Source: Syntrophomonadaceae bacterium
Lineage (GTDB): Bacteria > Bacillota > Dethiobacteria > DTU022 > UBA8154
DNA length: 47,767 bases
Reading direction: 5' to 3'
Assembly (NCBI GenBank): GCA_003556225.1
Contig: PWRN01000055.1
Location: 1-47,767, forward strand
The notes under the pieces were generated by a model. The model did no database searches and was not told where the DNA came from. It worked only from the letters and a program-made list of their open reading frames with translations. This document shows, piece after piece, positions 6,394 to 15,104 of this stretch. The translations under genes were made by a program, and so were the position numbers. How positions within the stretch are numbered: position 1 is the first letter of the stretch; each line of letters begins with the position of its first letter.

Positions 6394-7890
6394 ATGGTCG
6401 AGAAAAATGTTCTCGTCGTTGATGATGAAAAAGGCATCCGGGACTTCCTGGAAAGACTGCTACAACGAAAAGCGTACCGGGTATTCACCGCTGCCTCAGG
6501 CGAAGAAGCTTATGTTTTGATGGAAGATCAGCCCCTGGACCTGGCCCTCCTGGATTTAAAGCTGCCGGATACCGACGGCTTAACCCTGCTCAAACACCTC
6601 AAGGAAAAGCAGCCTTTCTGCCCGGCTATCATCATTACAGCCTACAGCACCATTCGCTCGGCAGTTGAAGCCATCCAGCTGGGGGCGTACGATTACCTGG
6701 ATAAACCCTTCACAGACATCCAAAACCTGTATGAAATTATCCACAAAGCGGTTAGCAGCAAAGAGTTAGAACAAACGACCGAACAAGATGAAGAGAGGTC
6801 CGCTGCAGCAGGATTTATCGTCGGCAAAAGCCAGGAAATGCGCCAGCTGAAACAAGTTGCCGATGTGATTTCACCCAAAGATATTACCGTCCTCATCCAG
6901 GGAGAAACAGGTACGGGCAAAGAAGTGCTGGCCCGGTATATCCATTCCATCAGCAAAAGGGCCGATAAACCTTTCATCGCCGTTAATTGCGGCGCATTTA
7001 CGGAAAGCCTCCTGGAAAGTGAGCTGTTCGGCCATGAAAAAGGCGCGTTTACAGGGGCGACCAACCTGCGGCAGGGGATCTTTGAAATTGCCAATGAAGG
7101 AACGCTGCTGCTGGACGAAATCAGCGAAGCCAGCCTGAATGTGCAGGTCAAACTCCTGCGGGTTTTAGAAACCGGGGAATACTACAGGGTAGGGGGCAAG
7201 GATTGCCTCTACTCCAATATTCGCATTATTGCCGCGACCAATGTGAACCTCGAAGAAGCGGTAAGCAGCGGAAACTTTCGCAAAGACCTGCTCTACCGAC
7301 TGGATGTGGCCCGCCTTAACCTGCCCCCGCTGCGGGAGCGCCTTGAAGATCTTCCCCGCCTGACGCATTTCTTCCTGGAAAAACACGCTTCCTCCCACGC
7401 CCAGGCGAACATATCCGAGCAGGCCCTGGCGCTGCTCAGGGCGTACCCCTGGCCGGGAAATATCCGCGAACTTTCCAACGTGATCGCCCACTCCCTGTTG
7501 ATGGCCAAAGGTCAGGAGATCAAGCCTTTTCACCTGCCGGAAAAGATCCTCTACCACAAGGACAAAAAAGCAGGGGCAGCAGGTTTTCCGGAGGTAACGG
7601 TGCGCATCCCAAACAAAGAAATAGGGGGAGACGGCCAGGACCTGGCTAATATCCTGGAATCGTTCCTGGAAAGGTTAAGCGCTTACCTGGTCGAGGAGTA
7701 TAAACACCGGGGAAAGATTAACCTCCCCGAAGTTTTGGACAGCATCAGGGCTTTTGAAGGACAGCTCGCCGTGAAAATCATTCGCGAAGTCATTGCCGAT
7801 ACCCTGGGCAACCGCCAAAGTGCGGCCCAAAAACTACATTTGAACACACGCAGCCTGCGTTACCTGTTAAAGGAAAAGAAAAAAAGTTAA
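6394..7890 (+). CDS. Sigma-54-dependent response regulator (NtrC family)
   Basis: Transcription activator of 498 residues. Order: receiver domain with phosphoacceptor Asp54 (LLDLKLPDTDG), an AAA+ sigma-54 interaction domain with Walker A GETGTGKE (170-177), the sigma-54 contact loop GAFTGA (217-222) and DEISEAS, then a linker of about 100 residues and a C-terminal Fis-type helix-turn-helix (NRQSAAQKLHLNTRSLRYLL). It couples ATP hydrolysis to open-complex formation at -24/-12 promoters. The ATG at 6394 has GGAGG 9 bases upstream; a TTG at 6391 is the alternative. It probably receives phosphate from the kinase just upstream. The three -24/-12 promoters in the 2392-3474 gap are the likely targets. 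Confidence 0.95.
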   Translation: MVEKNVLVVDDEKGIRDFLERLLQRKAYRVFTAASGEEAYVLMEDQPLDLALLDLKLPDTDGLTLLKHLKEKQPFCPAIIITAYSTIRSAVEAIQLGAYDYLDKPFTDIQNLYEIIHKAVSSKELEQTTEQDEERSAAAGFIVGKSQEMRQLKQVADVISPKDITVLIQGETGTGKEVLARYIHSISKRADKPFIAVNCGAFTESLLESELFGHEKGAFTGATNLRQGIFEIANEGTLLLDEISEASLNVQVKLLRVLETGEYYRVGGKDCLYSNIRIIAATNVNLEEAVSSGNFRKDLLYRLDVARLNLPPLRERLEDLPRLTHFFLEKHASSHAQANISEQALALLRAYPWPGNIRELSNVIAHSLLMAKGQEIKPFHLPEKILYHKDKKAGAAGFPEVTVRIPNKEIGGDGQDLANILESFLERLSAYLVEEYKHRGKINLPEVLDSIRAFEGQLAVKIIREVIADTLGNRQSAAQKLHLNTRSLRYLLKEKKKS

Positions 7891-7911
7891 CCGCTTCCTG
7901 GGGGTGAAAGC

Positions 7912-9147
7912 TTGAAGACGGTTCGCACGGAGATGCCGTGGAAAAAGGGCGCAACAAGCGTGTGCGACCCGGATAAACCGTACGTTGTCCTGGAGCAGGA
8001 AAATGAAACCATCCTGTTGAAACGCCAACCGGACCTGAAAAAGCTGTACCTGGAAGTTACATCTAGATGCAACCTGGAATGCCTTTCTTGCGTGCGCAAG
8101 CACTGGACCGAAACCGCGCTGCAGGAGATGGATATGGACCTGGTGCGCCAAATTGCAGCGCAAAGCAAGGAACTTCCCCATCTTAACCGTATCCACCTGG
8201 GCGGGTTCGGAGAGCCGCTATCCCACCCGCATATCGTGGAGATCGTCAACATCTTCACTGACAACGGATTGAGGGTTTCCATGAGCACAAATGGCACCCT
8301 GCTTTACCCTGAACTCTCCGCAAGGCTTATCCGGGCGGGCCTGGAACACGTGATCGTCTCCGTTGACAGCACGGAAAAAGAGCTGTTTGAGTCCCTTCGG
8401 GTAAAAGGGGAATTGCACCAGGTCCTGCAAAACATCGACCAGCTTCAGCGCAACAAAAAACGCCTGGGCTTTCATAACCCCAGGCTGGGACTGGAATTTG
8501 TGATGATGCGCAGCAATGCCCACCAGGTGAAAGAACTTCCCTCGCTGGCGAAAGAACTGGGCGCAACATCCGTGTTGTTAACCAACCTGCTGGCCCACTC
8601 CCCGGAAATGTACCGGGAAGTGCTCTACGAGCAGCCCGGCCAGGATCGCCTGATTAAAGGAGACGTTTTGGCGCCGCCAGCCTGGGATAAACAGCCCTTA
8701 ATGCATGTTTTCCCTTCCCGCAGGACCTGGCCTGTCGTGGCAGAGGATTGGATTCTCTGGGCAACCATGACCCTGCCTCGCATGTACTGGAGCAGCGAAC
8801 GAAAGTGCAGCTTTATCGACGGGCAGGCAGCCGTGATCCGTGCTGATGGAAAAGTCAGCCCCTGTTATGCCCTTCTCCGCTCCCACCCTTACCTCTTGGA
8901 TAACCGCCAAAAACACGTGGAAGCATACCTGGTCGGCGACATCAGGGAACAACCCCTGCTTGATATCTGGACGGCGTCGGAGTATCTCAAGTTTCGTTAC
9001 ACCGTCCGCAACTACAACTTTCCCTCCTGCATGGACTGCCAGGTGAATAAATACTGTGAATACGCGCTCTCCAACGATGACTGCTGGGGCAACAGTCCAT
9101 CCTGCGCCGACTGTCTCTACTCCCAGGGGATTGTGCGCTGTCCTTGA
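7912..9147 (+). CDS. Radical SAM maturase for tungsten-cofactor oxidoreductase
   Basis: Radical SAM protein of 411 residues. Seen: the cluster motif Cys53-x3-Cys57-x2-Cys60 in VTSRCNLECLSC, a GGFGEP loop after it, and a Cys-rich C-terminal SPASM-like part ending in DCWGNSPSCADCLYSQGIVRCP-like text split over 9077-9144. This C-terminal pattern is what I know from the family named tungsten cofactor oxidoreductase radical SAM maturase, which sits beside AOR-type genes. The AOR gene 7 kb away fits. The chemistry of these maturases is not established. Start is a TTG at 7912 with GGGGGTG upstream, 21 bp after the regulator gene, so the genes are most likely cotranscribed. Confidence 0.85.
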   Translation: MKTVRTEMPWKKGATSVCDPDKPYVVLEQENETILLKRQPDLKKLYLEVTSRCNLECLSCVRKHWTETALQEMDMDLVRQIAAQSKELPHLNRIHLGGFGEPLSHPHIVEIVNIFTDNGLRVSMSTNGTLLYPELSARLIRAGLEHVIVSVDSTEKELFESLRVKGELHQVLQNIDQLQRNKKRLGFHNPRLGLEFVMMRSNAHQVKELPSLAKELGATSVLLTNLLAHSPEMYREVLYEQPGQDRLIKGDVLAPPAWDKQPLMHVFPSRRTWPVVAEDWILWATMTLPRMYWSSERKCSFIDGQAAVIRADGKVSPCYALLRSHPYLLDNRQKHVEAYLVGDIREQPLLDIWTASEYLKFRYTVRNYNFPSCMDCQVNKYCEYALSNDDCWGNSPSCADCLYSQGIVRCP

Positions 9148-9174
9148 TTCGCAGCACTTCCATCCGGGCTGATG

Positions 9175-9624
9175 CTAGATCTGCCAGCTGGGAGATTCAT
9201 GAGCCTGCAGCAGTTTTTTCTCCTGCTCTTGCACCAGGTCGGCCAGGCTCATGGATTTTAACTCCCCGCTCACCAGCTCTTTTATCCGCCCCCAGAGGTC
9301 CCGGGTAGCGCAAACATCCACCCTCTCACATAAATCAGCATGATCCACGCAGGAAACAGGGGCCAGGGTCCCCTCTACCGCCTGGACAACTTCAAAAAGT
9401 GAAATCTCCTCCGGCGACCGCGAGAGCGTATAACCACCGCGGCTGCCTTTCCGGGTGTAGACAAGGCCCTGGGTGCGTAAGGGTGCCATGACCTGCTCCA
9501 GGTACTTATCCGAGATCCCCTGCCTCCTGGCAATTTCCTTTAAGTGCAAGGGATCTTCGCCATGATCGGCAGCCAGCTCCATCATGGCGCGCAAGGCGTA
9601 ACGCACCTTGGTTGAGAACTGCAT
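9175..9624 (-). CDS. Rrf2 family transcriptional regulator
   Basis: Winged-helix regulator of 149 residues. The DNA-binding part is typical (MQFSTKVRYALRAMMELA, then ISDKYLEQVMAPLR and KGSRGGYTLSR). Cys92, Cys99 and Cys105 stand where IscR has its three cluster ligands (92/98/104), so it may bind an Fe-S cluster. The gene follows cysK by 14 bp on the same strand. In Bacillus and Staphylococcus the Rrf2 protein CymR represses cysteine metabolism and forms a complex with CysK; this pairing points to a CymR-like role, but CymR lacks cluster Cys residues, so an IscR-like role in Fe-S supply is the alternative. A dyad in the shared promoter region (10666-10680) is a candidate autoregulatory site. 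Confidence 0.92.
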   Translation of the reverse strand: MQFSTKVRYALRAMMELAADHGEDPLHLKEIARRQGISDKYLEQVMAPLRTQGLVYTRKGSRGGYTLSRSPEEISLFEVVQAVEGTLAPVSCVDHADLCERVDVCATRDLWGRIKELVSGELKSMSLADLVQEQEKKLLQAHESPSWQI

Positions 9625-9638
9625 CTCTGCTCACCTGC

Positions 9639-10574
9639 CTAACATTTAGTGTCGTCCACAAACAACGCCGTGGACAGGTAGCGTTCCAGCGGAGAGGGAA
9701 AGATCACAACGATGAGCTTATCCTGGTTCTCCGGGCGCTTCGCTACCTCTAACGCAGCATAACACGCGGCGCCGGATGATATGCCGGCCAGTATGCCCTC
9801 TGCAGCGGCGATCTTCCGGGCCATTTCCAGGGCTACTTCATCAGGAACCTGGATCACCTCGTCGATCAGGGAAGTATCCAGGACATCCGGGATGAAGCCC
9901 GCCCCAATTCCCTGGATGCGGTGCGGTCCCGGGTTCCCACCCGAAAGTACGGGAGATTCCTCCGGCTCCACGGCAATGGCCTGAAAAGCCGGCTTCTTTT
10001 CTTTGATCACCTGGGCGCAACCGGTGATCGTGCCTCCCGTTCCTACGCCGGCCACCAGGATATCCACATTTCCATCGGTATCATTCCAGATCTCCAGGGC
10101 CGTCGTTTCGCGGTGCACCCGGGGATTCGCCGGGTTGGAGAACTGCATGGGCATAAAATAGCGTGGATCCGCGGCAGCCATCTCCTCCGCTTTTTCGATG
10201 GCCCCCTTCATGCCTTTTGACCCGGGAGTTAAGACCAGCTTCGCGCCCAGGACCTGGAGCAGCCTGCGTCTTTCCACGCTCATGGTCTCCGGCATGGTTA
10301 ATACACAGGGATATCCTTTGGCCGCACTGACCATGGCCAGGGCGATCCCTGTATTCCCGCTGGTCGGTTCCAAGATGATGGAGTCTTTAAGAATTTTTCC
10401 CTGTTTCTCCGCTTCTGCAAGCATGCTCAAACCGATCCGGTCCTTCACGCTTCCACCCGGGTTGTAAAACTCAAGCTTGGCGGCAACCTTCGCTTTGTGC
10501 CCCGCAGCCAGGGCTTGCAAATAGACCAGCGGCGTCCCTCCGATCAGCTCCGCTACATTCCCGGCAATTTTCAT
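9639..10574 (-). CDS. cysK: Cysteine synthase (O-acetylserine sulfhydrylase)
   Basis: PLP enzyme making L-cysteine from O-acetylserine and sulfide. 311 residues from the ATG at 10574, chosen because AAGGAG lies 7 bases upstream; ATGs further upstream lack that spacing. Seen: the PLP-lysine region [22 protein letters not shown], the phosphate-binding GTGGTITG and GISSGAA near the C-terminus. An oddity: the usual P-S/D-S/T-G-ERYLST motif near the end reads [11 protein letters not shown], so a normally conserved Ser-Gly is Pro-Leu here. Operon with the Rrf2 gene downstream. Promoter and dyad are visible upstream. Confidence 0.95.
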   Translation of the reverse strand: MKIAGNVAELIGGTPLVYLQALAAGHKAKVAAKLEFYNPGGSVKDRIGLSMLAEAEKQGKILKDSIILEPTSGNTGIALAMVSAAKGYPCVLTMPETMSVERRRLLQVLGAKLVLTPGSKGMKGAIEKAEEMAAADPRYFMPMQFSNPANPRVHRETTALEIWNDTDGNVDILVAGVGTGGTITGCAQVIKEKKPAFQAIAVEPEESPVLSGGNPGPHRIQGIGAGFIPDVLDTSLIDEVIQVPDEVALEMARKIAAAEGILAGISSGAACYAALEVAKRPENQDKLIVVIFPSPLERYLSTALFVDDTKC

Positions 10575-10665
10575 GATCATGCTCCTTTCTCTCCTCAAAA
10601 ACTCCCGCGCAGGCGTTAGTCCGGTCAATTAAAGCACCTTGAAACGCCGTTGCTGCCATCCATTG

Positions 10666-10680
10666 CTACCATTATGGTAG
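10666..10680. promoter_or_regulatory. Candidate Rrf2 operator upstream of cysK
   Basis: CTACCAT-T-ATGGTAG is a perfect 7-bp dyad with one central base, in the leader between the promoter (10704-10732) and cysK. A partial half-site (TGTGGTA, 10685-10691) follows. Position at about +17 to +31 would suit repression. Binding by the Rrf2 protein of this operon is inferred. Confidence 0.5.
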
Positions 10681-10703
10681 TTATTGTGGTATTAATAATT
10701 ATA

Positions 10704-10732
10704 ATGTTAATGCAACAGGTGCCATCTGTCAA
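10704..10732 (-). promoter_or_regulatory. Sigma-A promoter for cysK-rrf2
   Basis: On the minus strand a perfect -35 TTGACA is followed after 17 bases by TAACAT as -10. The predicted start near 10697 is about 120 nt ahead of the cysK ATG. Confidence 0.6.
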
Positions 10733-10738
10733 GCTCTC

Positions 10739-10785
10739 AGTTTTGGAGGTTGTCTAAGTTTTGGAGGTGCTTTCAGTTTTGGAGG
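10739..10785 (-). repeat. Three tandem 18-bp units at the 3' end of the nucleotidase gene
   Basis: CTCCAAAACT (minus strand) recurs three times at exactly 18-bp spacing (copies of AGTTTTGGAGG on the plus strand at 10739, 10757 and 10775). The period is a whole number of codons and each copy reads Leu-Gln-Asn in the nucleotidase frame; the stop codon falls in the first copy. This looks like a slippage duplication of the gene end. Confidence 0.7.
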
Positions 10786-12668
10786 ATACGACCGGAAGCC
10801 ACGGCATAACTTCCCGGAATGAAAGGAACCAGGATTTCTTCCTGTATTGGATACGAGGACGCATATTCCACCAGGGATTCCCAAACTTTTAGTTCCCTTC
10901 CCTCTACCGTGACCAGGGCTTCGCGCAGGTCGTCCAGGGGCAGACCGTCTTCATCCCGGGGGACGATCCCCAGGAAAGCAGGAAGAAATTTTGCAGCTTC
11001 TGCAAAGGAGTCCATCAATCGATAGCTGGCAGCCACCCGGTAGAGCTGATCGCCCTGCAGCGGTTCGTAGCGTTGGTCCTGCAGGGTCTGAAAACCTTCC
11101 CCCGTAAACACTTCAAGATCACGCACCCCCCGCAAGGAGGGAACGGGAACGTCCAAAAAAGGTAAATGAAAAAGAACCGCCCGTTCCGGAGAATAATGGA
11201 AACGCAAACCCGACACCTGCAAAAAATACATGTTGTCCCATGCCTGGGCCAGGAATGAAGAGAACTCCAAGAGCCTCCAGAGCTCCTCTCCCTTGAGGTG
11301 CACAGATACCAGGGGATAACCCGGCCTGCCATCTAATCCCCGCCCCAACCCTGATGTAACAGCGAGGTCATAAATCGAGATGCCTCCTGAAAGGGTGCTG
11401 GGGATCAGCGCCCCCCGGATCTGCCCGTTGCTCTGCAGGGCAACATCAACTTTACTGCCGGTCTTCTCTTCCACCACAAGGCGCATGGCATCGGTGACGA
11501 AGTTACCAAAGGCCGTTTCCTGCAGGGATTCTTCGCCGGGCAAAGGAAACGCCGAGTATGCAACCGGTGCCATGATGCTGCCGAAGGTATTGCGGGTCAA
11601 CTGCTGAAAATACTGCTCCAGCACTTCCGAATATTGGATCAAATATGTCTCCAGGGCTGGATAAAGCGGGAGGTGGTGATCCAGGGCCAGCAGGTAAGGA
11701 CGTCCGGTTTCTTGGTTTCTCAGGCGGAGTTCTCCGCTCTGTGGATTATAACCCAGCTCTAAAACTCCCAGGTGACTAAGCAGGGCACCGGCCTGGGCAA
11801 TAATCGTCCCTTCTTCCACAACAAAAGGTTCTTCCAGGACAGAGTGTGAGTGACCCCCTACAATAACATCGATCCCCTGCACATTTCTCGCCAGGCGAAT
11901 ATCTTCACTTAAACCCGCATGGGTGAGCGCCACGATGATATCTGCCCCCTCTTCCTTTAACGCCAAAACGCTTTCCCGGGCAGCAGGGAAAGGCGAAGTG
12001 AAACGCACGGGCGCAGGATCGGGCGTTACAGACTGGGCTGCGTGACCGAGAAGCCCCAAAAAACCGACCTGAAGTCCGTTATCCAGCTGCACCAGGTGGG
12101 TCTGCCGGATCCCCATCTCCCCCAGGAGATGATCATCGGGGAAAAGCATATTTGAAGCGACCAGGGTCATTGTTTGACCCGTTTCCGGATAGCCGGCGGC
12201 CTGCAGGTAGCGAGCCAGCACTTCCGGCCCGAAATCAAACTCATGGTTCCCCAGGGTGATCACGTCATAACCGATCTGCCGCATGATATTCAACTCCGGT
12301 GAATAGCCCTGCAGGGCCAGCCATCCATAGGGTGTCCCTCCTAAAAAGTCCCCGGCGGAAAGCACCAGCAGCGGTTCATCCTGGTTCTTTTTAATTTCAC
12401 GCAGCTGGGAAACAGCGGCAGCCAGGCGGGCAGAACCTCCCGCCAGGGGCCCTTCGAATCCAGGGCCATAACGGGTAACCTGGGAACGGGGAAGTAATGC
12501 GGAATGTTCATCGTTGGTATGCAGGAGAGTAAAAAACAGTTCCTTATCGGGTTCCGGCTTTGCGGTAAAAGGAGAAATCGCCTCCTCCCGCTCTGTTGCA
12601 TCCCAACCAGGAAAACCCCAAAGCAGGACCACCAGCAGTAAAACCGCGAGCAGAACCGCGCCGGTCAA
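10773..12668 (-). CDS. 5'-nucleotidase / UshA-like metallophosphoesterase
   Basis: Exported two-domain phosphoesterase of about 631 residues. After an N-terminal hydrophobic segment (signal or anchor, about residues 3-20) comes the calcineurin-like catalytic domain with LLHTNDEHS, SAGDFLGGTPYG, TLGNHEFDFG, LTHAGLSED and GGHSHS metal motifs, then the 5'-nucleotidase C-terminal domain beginning near FGNFVTDAMR that binds the base. It acts outside the membrane on nucleotides or related phosphoesters. Start is uncertain: the only usual in-frame codon is TTG at 12668, but the GGAGGG SD sits 8 bases before an in-frame ATC at 12686, which would add the basic KRFVI stretch expected of a signal peptide. 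The LtaS-like gene is just upstream on the same strand, 70 bp away. Confidence 0.9.
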   Translation of the reverse strand: MTGAVLLAVLLLVVLLWGFPGWDATEREEAISPFTAKPEPDKELFFTLLHTNDEHSALLPRSQVTRYGPGFEGPLAGGSARLAAAVSQLREIKKNQDEPLLVLSAGDFLGGTPYGWLALQGYSPELNIMRQIGYDVITLGNHEFDFGPEVLARYLQAAGYPETGQTMTLVASNMLFPDDHLLGEMGIRQTHLVQLDNGLQVGFLGLLGHAAQSVTPDPAPVRFTSPFPAARESVLALKEEGADIIVALTHAGLSEDIRLARNVQGIDVIVGGHSHSVLEEPFVVEEGTIIAQAGALLSHLGVLELGYNPQSGELRLRNQETGRPYLLALDHHLPLYPALETYLIQYSEVLEQYFQQLTRNTFGSIMAPVAYSAFPLPGEESLQETAFGNFVTDAMRLVVEEKTGSKVDVALQSNGQIRGALIPSTLSGGISIYDLAVTSGLGRGLDGRPGYPLVSVHLKGEELWRLLEFSSFLAQAWDNMYFLQVSGLRFHYSPERAVLFHLPFLDVPVPSLRGVRDLEVFTGEGFQTLQDQRYEPLQGDQLYRVAASYRLMDSFAEAAKFLPAFLGIVPRDEDGLPLDDLREALVTVEGRELKVWESLVEYASSYPIQEEILVPFIPGSYAVASGRILQN

Positions 12669-12738
12669 GATGACAAATCGCTTGATCTTGCTGTCCCTCC
12701 CTTCCCCACGCTTCTCAGAAATCGCATCGCGCCAGCCT

Positions 12739-14631
12739 TCATGGCCGAAATCCGTGCTGTATTACCCGGAAAAAATCAATGCGGTAAATTTTTCGCGAGA
12801 TGCGCAGGGTTTCCTCTGCTTTTCTTACCAGGTGATGGTCATCTGCAACCACTCGCAGGGCTCCTGTTTCTAAATCATACATGGTTTTCGTGGGGGCATG
12901 ATACAGGTAATTCCCCTTAATGAAAGATCCGCGCTTCAAGATGACCATGTCTTCCTCCGTATTCAAGAGATCGCGTCCCATTAAATAGGGATTATCAACC
13001 GCCAGGGCATTGGCAATCGTGGGAAAAATATCAATCATCCCGGCATTCTCGCTGACCAACTTCGATACGTTCCCACCAGGAAAGCGCAAGTAGACCGGAA
13101 CCTGGTGCCGTTGCAATTGTTCCAGGGGATCGCGCATATCGGCTCCAAAGAAACAATTGAGTGCCTCCCAGTCAATTTCATTATAATGAAAGGCCACGTG
13201 ATCGCCATAGATCAACAGCAGTGAACGATCGAGCAGGCCTTGTTCTTCCAGCAGGTCATAAAAGATCCCGATCGCGGCATCGGTATAGTGGATGGACCGG
13301 ATATAATCGCCCACGATCGTGCCTTCATAGCCGTCCACATCGATCTCCTCGTATCCTTCCAGGTAATTGAACGGATGGTGACTGGTCAAGGTGATAATGA
13401 AAGAGTAAAAGGGCTCGTTCAACTCTTCCAACAATGAAGCCGTCTGCGTTAAAAATGTTTTATCTCCCAGCAGCCCGTTGTAAACTTCGTCCTTCTCGAA
13501 ATGCCTACGGCTGAAGTAGCGGTTGAACCCCAGGTTGGGGTAGGCTTCCTGGCGATTATAAAATTCTCTGCGGAAGCCGTGAAAAACGGCAGCATCCCGG
13601 TAGCCATGATGATGCAGTGTCCGGGCCAGGGAGTTAAAGTAATTGTCCGGGTGCCGCATGTACACACTGACATCGCTTAAAGGATACTGGGATAAATTAA
13701 CCAGCACTTCAGCATCCGCAGTAGCCATATCCACCTGGTCGAAACAGTTTTTGAAGTAGACACTCTCTTCTTTCAAGCGGTTCAAGTTCGGCGTAATTTC
13801 TTGATCGTTAAGGGTTTTACCGATGACTTCTTGCTGCAGTGCTTCCACCTGCAGGATAATCAGGTTTTTCCCTTCTGCTTTGCCGTAATACTGAGCCGCT
13901 TCTCCCTTTATCTCATTTTCTTCATGGTGCCGGGCAAACCAGTGTTTAATGGCCTGGATGTCCTCTCCAAAAACGATGTTTTCTTCTTCCTGGGTAAAAT
14001 ATAAGGCCGCTTCCCTTAAATAGAACAGCAAAATGCCACTCTCTCTCATCTTTAAATTTTGCTGTCCATGATGCTGCGTGTAGTTCAGTGAAAGGGAAAA
14101 CACAAAAAAACCTGTTAACGCCACCAGCGAAAATTTCTTCCCGCGCTGGAACAAGTGAAAAAGAGGTTTACGCTCCACCACAGAAGAGCGGCGCAGGAGG
14201 AATACAATTAAGGCCAAATCGACCAGCCACAATAACTCCCAAAAACGCATGGTGGAAAGCAGGGCTTGTTTCATGGAAAGAGCCTCGTGGGAGAGCATAA
14301 TTGTCTCAGGTGAGATATAGCTTTGAAAGAACATGTTATAGACCCGATTAGCCATGATGCCGATGGAGATGGCCGCGTTGACCACAAGGCCATAGTAAAG
14401 CTGGTTGTTTCGTTGCTGGAACAAGAAAGCCGGGGCCAATAAAATAGCCAGGAAGCCTGCGCTGGCAAAAATTAAAGGAGGGATCGTTCTGATCTCCCAC
14501 TCCCAACCCATTTGCGGTGTATCAACAGTCAAGGAAAACAGGATAATTTTTGCCAGGCAGAGCACACCAAGGGTATAGAGAATATGATCCCGTTGTAGCA
14601 TAAGATTAAGGAAATCTTCTATCCGCTGCAT
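12739..14631 (-). CDS. LtaS-like membrane phosphoglycerol transferase (sulfatase family)
   Basis: Polytopic enzyme of 630 residues: about five membrane spans (roughly 17-36, 50-71, 78-97, 130-147 and 166-184), then an extracellular alkaline-phosphatase/sulfatase fold. Seen: Glu263 in ILQVEALQ, Thr304 in DMATADAE at the place of the LtaS nucleophile, and Asp477-His478 in IYGDH, the metal ligands. Family members transfer glycerol phosphate from phosphatidylglycerol to build lipoteichoic acid or to modify other glycans. The phosphoesterase gene downstream on the same strand suggests a joint role in envelope phosphate turnover (inference). A candidate sigma-A promoter lies at 14856-14884. Confidence 0.9.
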   Translation of the reverse strand: MQRIEDFLNLMLQRDHILYTLGVLCLAKIILFSLTVDTPQMGWEWEIRTIPPLIFASAGFLAILLAPAFLFQQRNNQLYYGLVVNAAISIGIMANRVYNMFFQSYISPETIMLSHEALSMKQALLSTMRFWELLWLVDLALIVFLLRRSSVVERKPLFHLFQRGKKFSLVALTGFFVFSLSLNYTQHHGQQNLKMRESGILLFYLREAALYFTQEEENIVFGEDIQAIKHWFARHHEENEIKGEAAQYYGKAEGKNLIILQVEALQQEVIGKTLNDQEITPNLNRLKEESVYFKNCFDQVDMATADAEVLVNLSQYPLSDVSVYMRHPDNYFNSLARTLHHHGYRDAAVFHGFRREFYNRQEAYPNLGFNRYFSRRHFEKDEVYNGLLGDKTFLTQTASLLEELNEPFYSFIITLTSHHPFNYLEGYEEIDVDGYEGTIVGDYIRSIHYTDAAIGIFYDLLEEQGLLDRSLLLIYGDHVAFHYNEIDWEALNCFFGADMRDPLEQLQRHQVPVYLRFPGGNVSKLVSENAGMIDIFPTIANALAVDNPYLMGRDLLNTEEDMVILKRGSFIKGNYLYHAPTKTMYDLETGALRVVADDHHLVRKAEETLRISRKIYRIDFFRVIQHGFRP

Positions 14632-14933
14632 CTGTATCCGTCACTCCCAACTCCAGGCCTCGCTGTGCCCTGGCGGAGGATCTTCCCTCATACGGCAACC
14701 GGAGAAGATTGACCTGGCCTGCTTCATCTTTAAACCAGGTTGGTCTGTTGAATAAAAAAGGCCCGATTTCGTACTGCATTTCGACGCCTCAAGGAATAAG
14801 TATCAATGTCTCGGATTTATGCTCATCAAGTAGTGAAGTTAACTTTCTTCTAGATATTATAAAGAATATCAGGAATTACCGCAAGGATAGATATTACCAT
14901 ATATTAACACCTTCTGCCTGCCTGGTTGGATGG
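14632..14933. other. Gene-free stretch upstream of the LtaS-like gene
   Basis: About 300 bp, AT-rich in its right half. It holds the candidate leftward promoter at 14856-14884. A plus-strand frame from 14709 has no SD and a composition unlike the genes around it, so I do not call it. Confidence 0.5.
14856..14884 (-). promoter_or_regulatory. Candidate sigma-A promoter for the LtaS-like gene
   Basis: On the minus strand TTGCGG, 17 bases, TATAAT. The start would be near 14849, leaving a 5' leader of about 218 nt. Confidence 0.45.
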
Positions 14934-15104
14934 TCAAGAGAGGGCGATGTAAAATATAACCAGGAGTATGAGCGCAATTAAGATAATGGTTCCCCAGTTC
15001 AAACCAATGCGCTCCCGGATGTCCAGAAATTCTTTCTTGCCCGTTAGTTTTCCCAAGATCCAAAAAAACACCAGGACCAGCAGTAAGCCGGCAAGCCATC
15101 CCAT
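14934..15104 (-). CDS. Small membrane protein, two spans
   Basis: 56 residues from the ATG at 15104 (AGGGTG 6 bases upstream; another ATG two codons earlier is possible). Two hydrophobic segments (about 2-17 and 35-54) flank a charged cytoplasmic or extracellular loop with KLTGKKEFLDIRERIG. Family not recognised. It is upstream of, and on the same strand as, the LtaS-like gene but separated by 300 bp with a promoter in between, so it is probably its own unit. Hydrophobicity pattern and SD make it credible. Confidence 0.6.
   Translation of the reverse strand: MGWLAGLLLVLVFFWILGKLTGKKEFLDIRERIGLNWGTIILIALILLVIFYIALS

Noticed and set aside
14709-14981. Plus-strand frame of 90 codons
   Set aside because: No SD, no domain, and it runs into the antisense of the small membrane gene.
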